Shown here: in pieces, positions 37,881 to 39,414 of the stretch
Numbering within the stretch: position 1 is the first letter of the stretch
How the letters are laid out: every line of letters starts with the position of its first letter
From: a virus
Length of the DNA stretch: 39,414 bases
Virus record (IMG/VR): IMGVR_UViG_3300035670_000567
Location: 1 to 39,414 of that record
Strand: one strand, 5' to 3'
Position numbers and translations under genes: made by a program
The notes under the pieces: model-generated
What the model was told of the DNA's origin: nothing
Seen by the model: only the letters and a program-made list of their open reading frames with translations
Database searches by the model: none

Positions 37881-38108
37881 CCCGGTGCAACCCTGCCGCT
37901 TTATACCCTCCCTAAACGGCTCCACCACCCCCAACACCTTGGCGCACTCGTTCGCCCAGAACCACGGCTGGTAGACCCGCTGCCCGTCACAGCCGATAGT
38001 GTCCAGCCCGTTGCGCTCCATGTTCCCCAGCAGCAGCATCAGGTCATTCAGCAGCGACACCGCCGCCGCATGGCGCGGACCTTCGATAGTAAGGAGATTG
38101 TCGTTCAT
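37878..38108 (-). CDS. Hypothetical protein, 76 aa
   Basis: MNDNLLTIEGPRHAAAVSLL starts at ATG 38108 after AGGATGTGAA. The N-terminal part is helical and hydrophobic (LLNDLMLLLGNMERNG); the C-terminal part is basic (EPFREGIKRQGCTG). Aromatic YQPWFW lies in the middle. No family recognised. It ends exactly at the iteron-like repeat. Confidence 0.6.
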   Translation of the reverse strand: MNDNLLTIEGPRHAAAVSLLNDLMLLLGNMERNGLDTIGCDGQRVYQPWFWANECAKVLGVVEPFREGIKRQGCTG

Positions 38109-38109
38109 T

Positions 38110-38883
38110 TCACATCCTACTCATATATCGCCGGAAGATTCTCGAAAAATTTACCGGCAGGCTATACTCCACCTGCTTCCGACCAACTCCGAAGAAGTCG
38201 TAGCGCTTCTGATAACCAACAGACCGAGCGAACACAAGCATGATCCGCATTTGGCCGCCAGTGCGCTCGCCAATGGCAATAGCCGGGTCGCCCTTCTTTC
38301 CGCCACGGCGAACCATAGCGAAATAAGAAACGCCCCTGCGCCCCTTAGTCTTGCTTTTCGGCATTTGCTGCTTTGCCATTTCCGACAAAACGCCAAGCTG
38401 ATCGAGCATCTGGGTGTATCGAGCGCCTGGAATGTCCCCAGAGCCATTGCGGGGATACTCGTTGCCCATCACGGTAAACGGGCTTGCGGCATAGCCAATT
38501 CCCGTTAGCCGCCGCTCCGACCGCTTCTGCTTACGCTTGCCCCCAAACACATGAGGCGCAACAATGTCCTCTGGCGACTTCCCGATGGGGAAGTATTCGA
38601 ACCCCGTCCCGGCCTGAAGCACACCCATGCCATAGCGCGCCCGATTGGACTGTTTGCCCGGAGTTCCGCCAGGATACATCTTCTTCAGCCCCCGCAGCAC
38701 ATACGGCGTCGGGTTGTTGAACGACTGCTTCATCTCCATCGTCTGCCGCGAATGCACCGCATCCACGGTATCCGACAGCGCCCCGGTCAGCGCCTTACGC
38801 ACAAGATCAGGCGTCTCCGCCAGCCGCTGCGCCGCTGAGGCAAACTCTGAGGTGTCGATCTTCAGGGCGAGCGAAGCTGCCAC
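38110..38883 (-). CDS. Minor structural protein, gpZ-like, displaced from the tail operon
   Basis: A 257-residue basic protein. MAASLALKIDTSEFASAAQR begins a helical N-terminal part. FNNPTPYVLRGLKKMYPGGT, GKSPEDIVAPHVFGGKRKQK and NGSGDIPGARYTQMLDQLGV follow, and the C-terminal half contains beta-rich basic segments (RIMLVFARSVGYQKRYDFFG). This combination resembles phage minor tail or tail completion proteins of the lambda gpZ kind. In lambda order it would stand between FII and U; here it is about 10 kb away on the other side of the terminase genes. The assignment is tentative. Confidence 0.45.
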   Translation of the reverse strand: MAASLALKIDTSEFASAAQRLAETPDLVRKALTGALSDTVDAVHSRQTMEMKQSFNNPTPYVLRGLKKMYPGGTPGKQSNRARYGMGVLQAGTGFEYFPIGKSPEDIVAPHVFGGKRKQKRSERRLTGIGYAASPFTVMGNEYPRNGSGDIPGARYTQMLDQLGVLSEMAKQQMPKSKTKGRRGVSYFAMVRRGGKKGDPAIAIGERTGGQMRIMLVFARSVGYQKRYDFFGVGRKQVEYSLPVNFSRIFRRYMSRM

Positions 38884-39078
38884 CTAAATTTCCTCCCATT
38901 CCCCGCAAAAATTATGCGGCGCAGTCACCGGATTGAAGAACTTCGCCCTGCCCTGATCGTCGAGGTTCGTGAACACAGGCGGGAAACGACGACAGTAGCC
39001 ATGCGTTGCTGCATGGCTAGGCCGGTAAAAATAGCAGTTCTCACAGCGTTCCCCATCAAGATCAATATCAATCGACAC
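38884..39078 (-). CDS. Small cysteine-rich protein, 64 aa
   Basis: GTG start at 39078, with GAGGAGAGTTTGA upstream. SIDIDLDGERCENCYFYRPS carries a C-x2-C pair; later HGYCRRFPPVF and FCGEWEEI add two more cysteines. The four cysteines could bind zinc or iron. Similar short phage proteins with CxxC and a Trp at the end are common and unassigned. It overlaps the upstream gene by 11 bases. Confidence 0.6.
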   Translation of the reverse strand: MSIDIDLDGERCENCYFYRPSHAATHGYCRRFPPVFTNLDDQGRAKFFNPVTAPHNFCGEWEEI

Positions 39079-39322
39079 TCAAACTCTCCTCAAGCGCAAG
39101 CAGTGCCTCATCAATAGCAGTTGCCAGCGCAAAAAGCAACGTCTGCCCCTTGGCCTTCGACCCAAGCATCCCCTCGATCATCCGCAGATCATTGGCGATG
39201 GACCGGCTGAGGATCGGCAGATCGTATGTCACGTCCCGCTCCACACCCATGTTGTCCCGCGCCACGATCTCATCATAGGTCAGCGCAGCAATAGCCCGCA
39301 TCACAGCTTGGTCGTTAGCCAT
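39068..39322 (-). CDS. Hypothetical protein, 84 aa (complete copy)
   Basis: The start is ATG 39322 (MANDQAVMRAIAALTYDEIV); the frame opens two codons earlier with a TTG. Mostly helical, with LPILSRSIANDLRMIEGMLG and LLFALATAIDEALLALEESL. It is the intact version of the gene cut at the left end of the window, and is coupled to the upstream 37-residue membrane-protein gene. It contains the single base difference between the two repeat copies. Function unknown. Confidence 0.65.
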   Translation of the reverse strand: MANDQAVMRAIAALTYDEIVARDNMGVERDVTYDLPILSRSIANDLRMIEGMLGSKAKGQTLLFALATAIDEALLALEESLSVD

Positions 39323-39414
39323 TTGCAAGCACCCAGATCAACCCGCCAAGCGCAATCCACGAACAGACCGCCAGACACACGATCAACAGGCACGACTGGC
39401 CTATGGGCATTTTG
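39213..39414. repeat. Terminal direct repeat, right copy
   Basis: Right-hand copy of the 202-base terminal repeat. Joining it to the left copy restores two intact minus-strand genes and leaves about 39,212 unique bases. The large terminase resembles lambda gpA, a family often found in cos-type phages, so the overlap is more likely an assembly consequence than a packaging repeat. That is inference. Confidence 0.95.
39315..39414 (-). CDS. Small membrane protein, C-terminal part (cut by contig end)
   Basis: This is the right-hand copy of the 37-residue membrane-protein gene found complete at 103-216. The first codons are missing because the window ends. It reads into 39322 with an eight-base overlap. 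Confidence 0.55.
   Translation of the reverse strand, partial: KMPIGQSCLLIVCLAVCSWIALGGLIWVLANG

Noticed and set aside
1-39414. CRISPR arrays, tRNA genes, integrase
   Set aside because: No regular short repeats with spacers, no cloverleaf-like sequence and no tyrosine or serine recombinase motif were seen by eye.

Overview
The window is an essentially complete genome of a dsDNA tailed phage (or prophage-like element) with long-tail siphovirus morphology genes. It carries a lambda-gpA-type large terminase, a lambda-type portal, a fused HK97-type prohead protease and capsid protein, a tail tube, a G/GT chaperone pair, a tape measure, and a lambda-J-like tip protein. Bases 1-202 recur at 39213-39414 with a single mismatch (G75 versus A39287). 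The contig is therefore circularly closed or permuted, with about 39,212 unique bases. No integrase, DNA polymerase, RNA polymerase, tRNA or CRISPR array was seen. The fairly high GC, the gene families (DUF3987 primase, Sak4-like ATPase, YqaJ exonuclease, DUF551/DUF3310 small proteins) and the layout suggest a host among the alphaproteobacteria, possibly a sphingomonad. That host assignment is inference.

Layout. (i) 1-3961, minus strand: a CHC2/DUF3987 primase-helicase, then a small regulated intergenic region with mutually exclusive inverted repeats, then small genes, a DUF3310 protein and an adenine-type DNA methyltransferase. This operon continues through the contig ends into 39322-37878. 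(ii) 4021-10093, plus strand: a recombination and replication module made of a Sak4-like ATPase, an SSB-like protein, an HNH intruder, a YqaJ/lambda-exo nuclease, a DnaA-domain-IV-like protein, an SF2 helicase with zinc ribbons and a VRR-NUC nuclease. Its promoter is superimposed head to head on the primase promoter. (iii) 10056-11840, minus strand: an isolated three-gene cassette containing an HTH-like protein, an ABC-ATPase fused to a GNAT/Mom-like acyltransferase domain, and a small protein. (iv) 11958-14496, plus strand: nine overlapping small genes of unknown function. (v) 14533-34424, minus strand: a calcineurin-like phosphoesterase, the lysis cassette (Rz/Rz1, two small membrane proteins, GH108 endolysin), and then in reverse order the tail, head and terminase genes. 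(vi) 35083-35595: the untranslated region upstream of the small terminase gene, with a promoter, palindromes and a terminator. (vii) 35624-37366, minus strand: an accessory cassette of small genes plus an XRE-type regulator and a cysteine-rich DUF-type protein, bounded by its own promoter and terminator. (viii) 37600-37880: a non-coding block with a palindrome, a GGAAC-type tandem repeat and four iteron-like repeats, which is a candidate replication origin or packaging site. (ix) 37878-39414: end of the left-hand operon, including a displaced gpZ-like minor structural protein.

How it may work together. Overlapping divergent promoters at 4021-4052 would divide early transcription between primase and recombination genes. 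The Sak4/SSB/YqaJ set provides recombination-dependent replication. The methyltransferase and the ABC-GNAT protein are both candidates for modifying phage DNA against restriction, and the ABC-GNAT cassette is the most unusual element here. The structural genes are co-oriented and mostly overlap by 1-8 bases, consistent with one late transcript from the promoter at about 35219-35247. A -1 programmed frameshift makes the G-T tail chaperone fusion. An internal ribosome binding site probably makes free capsid protein from the protease-capsid fusion gene.
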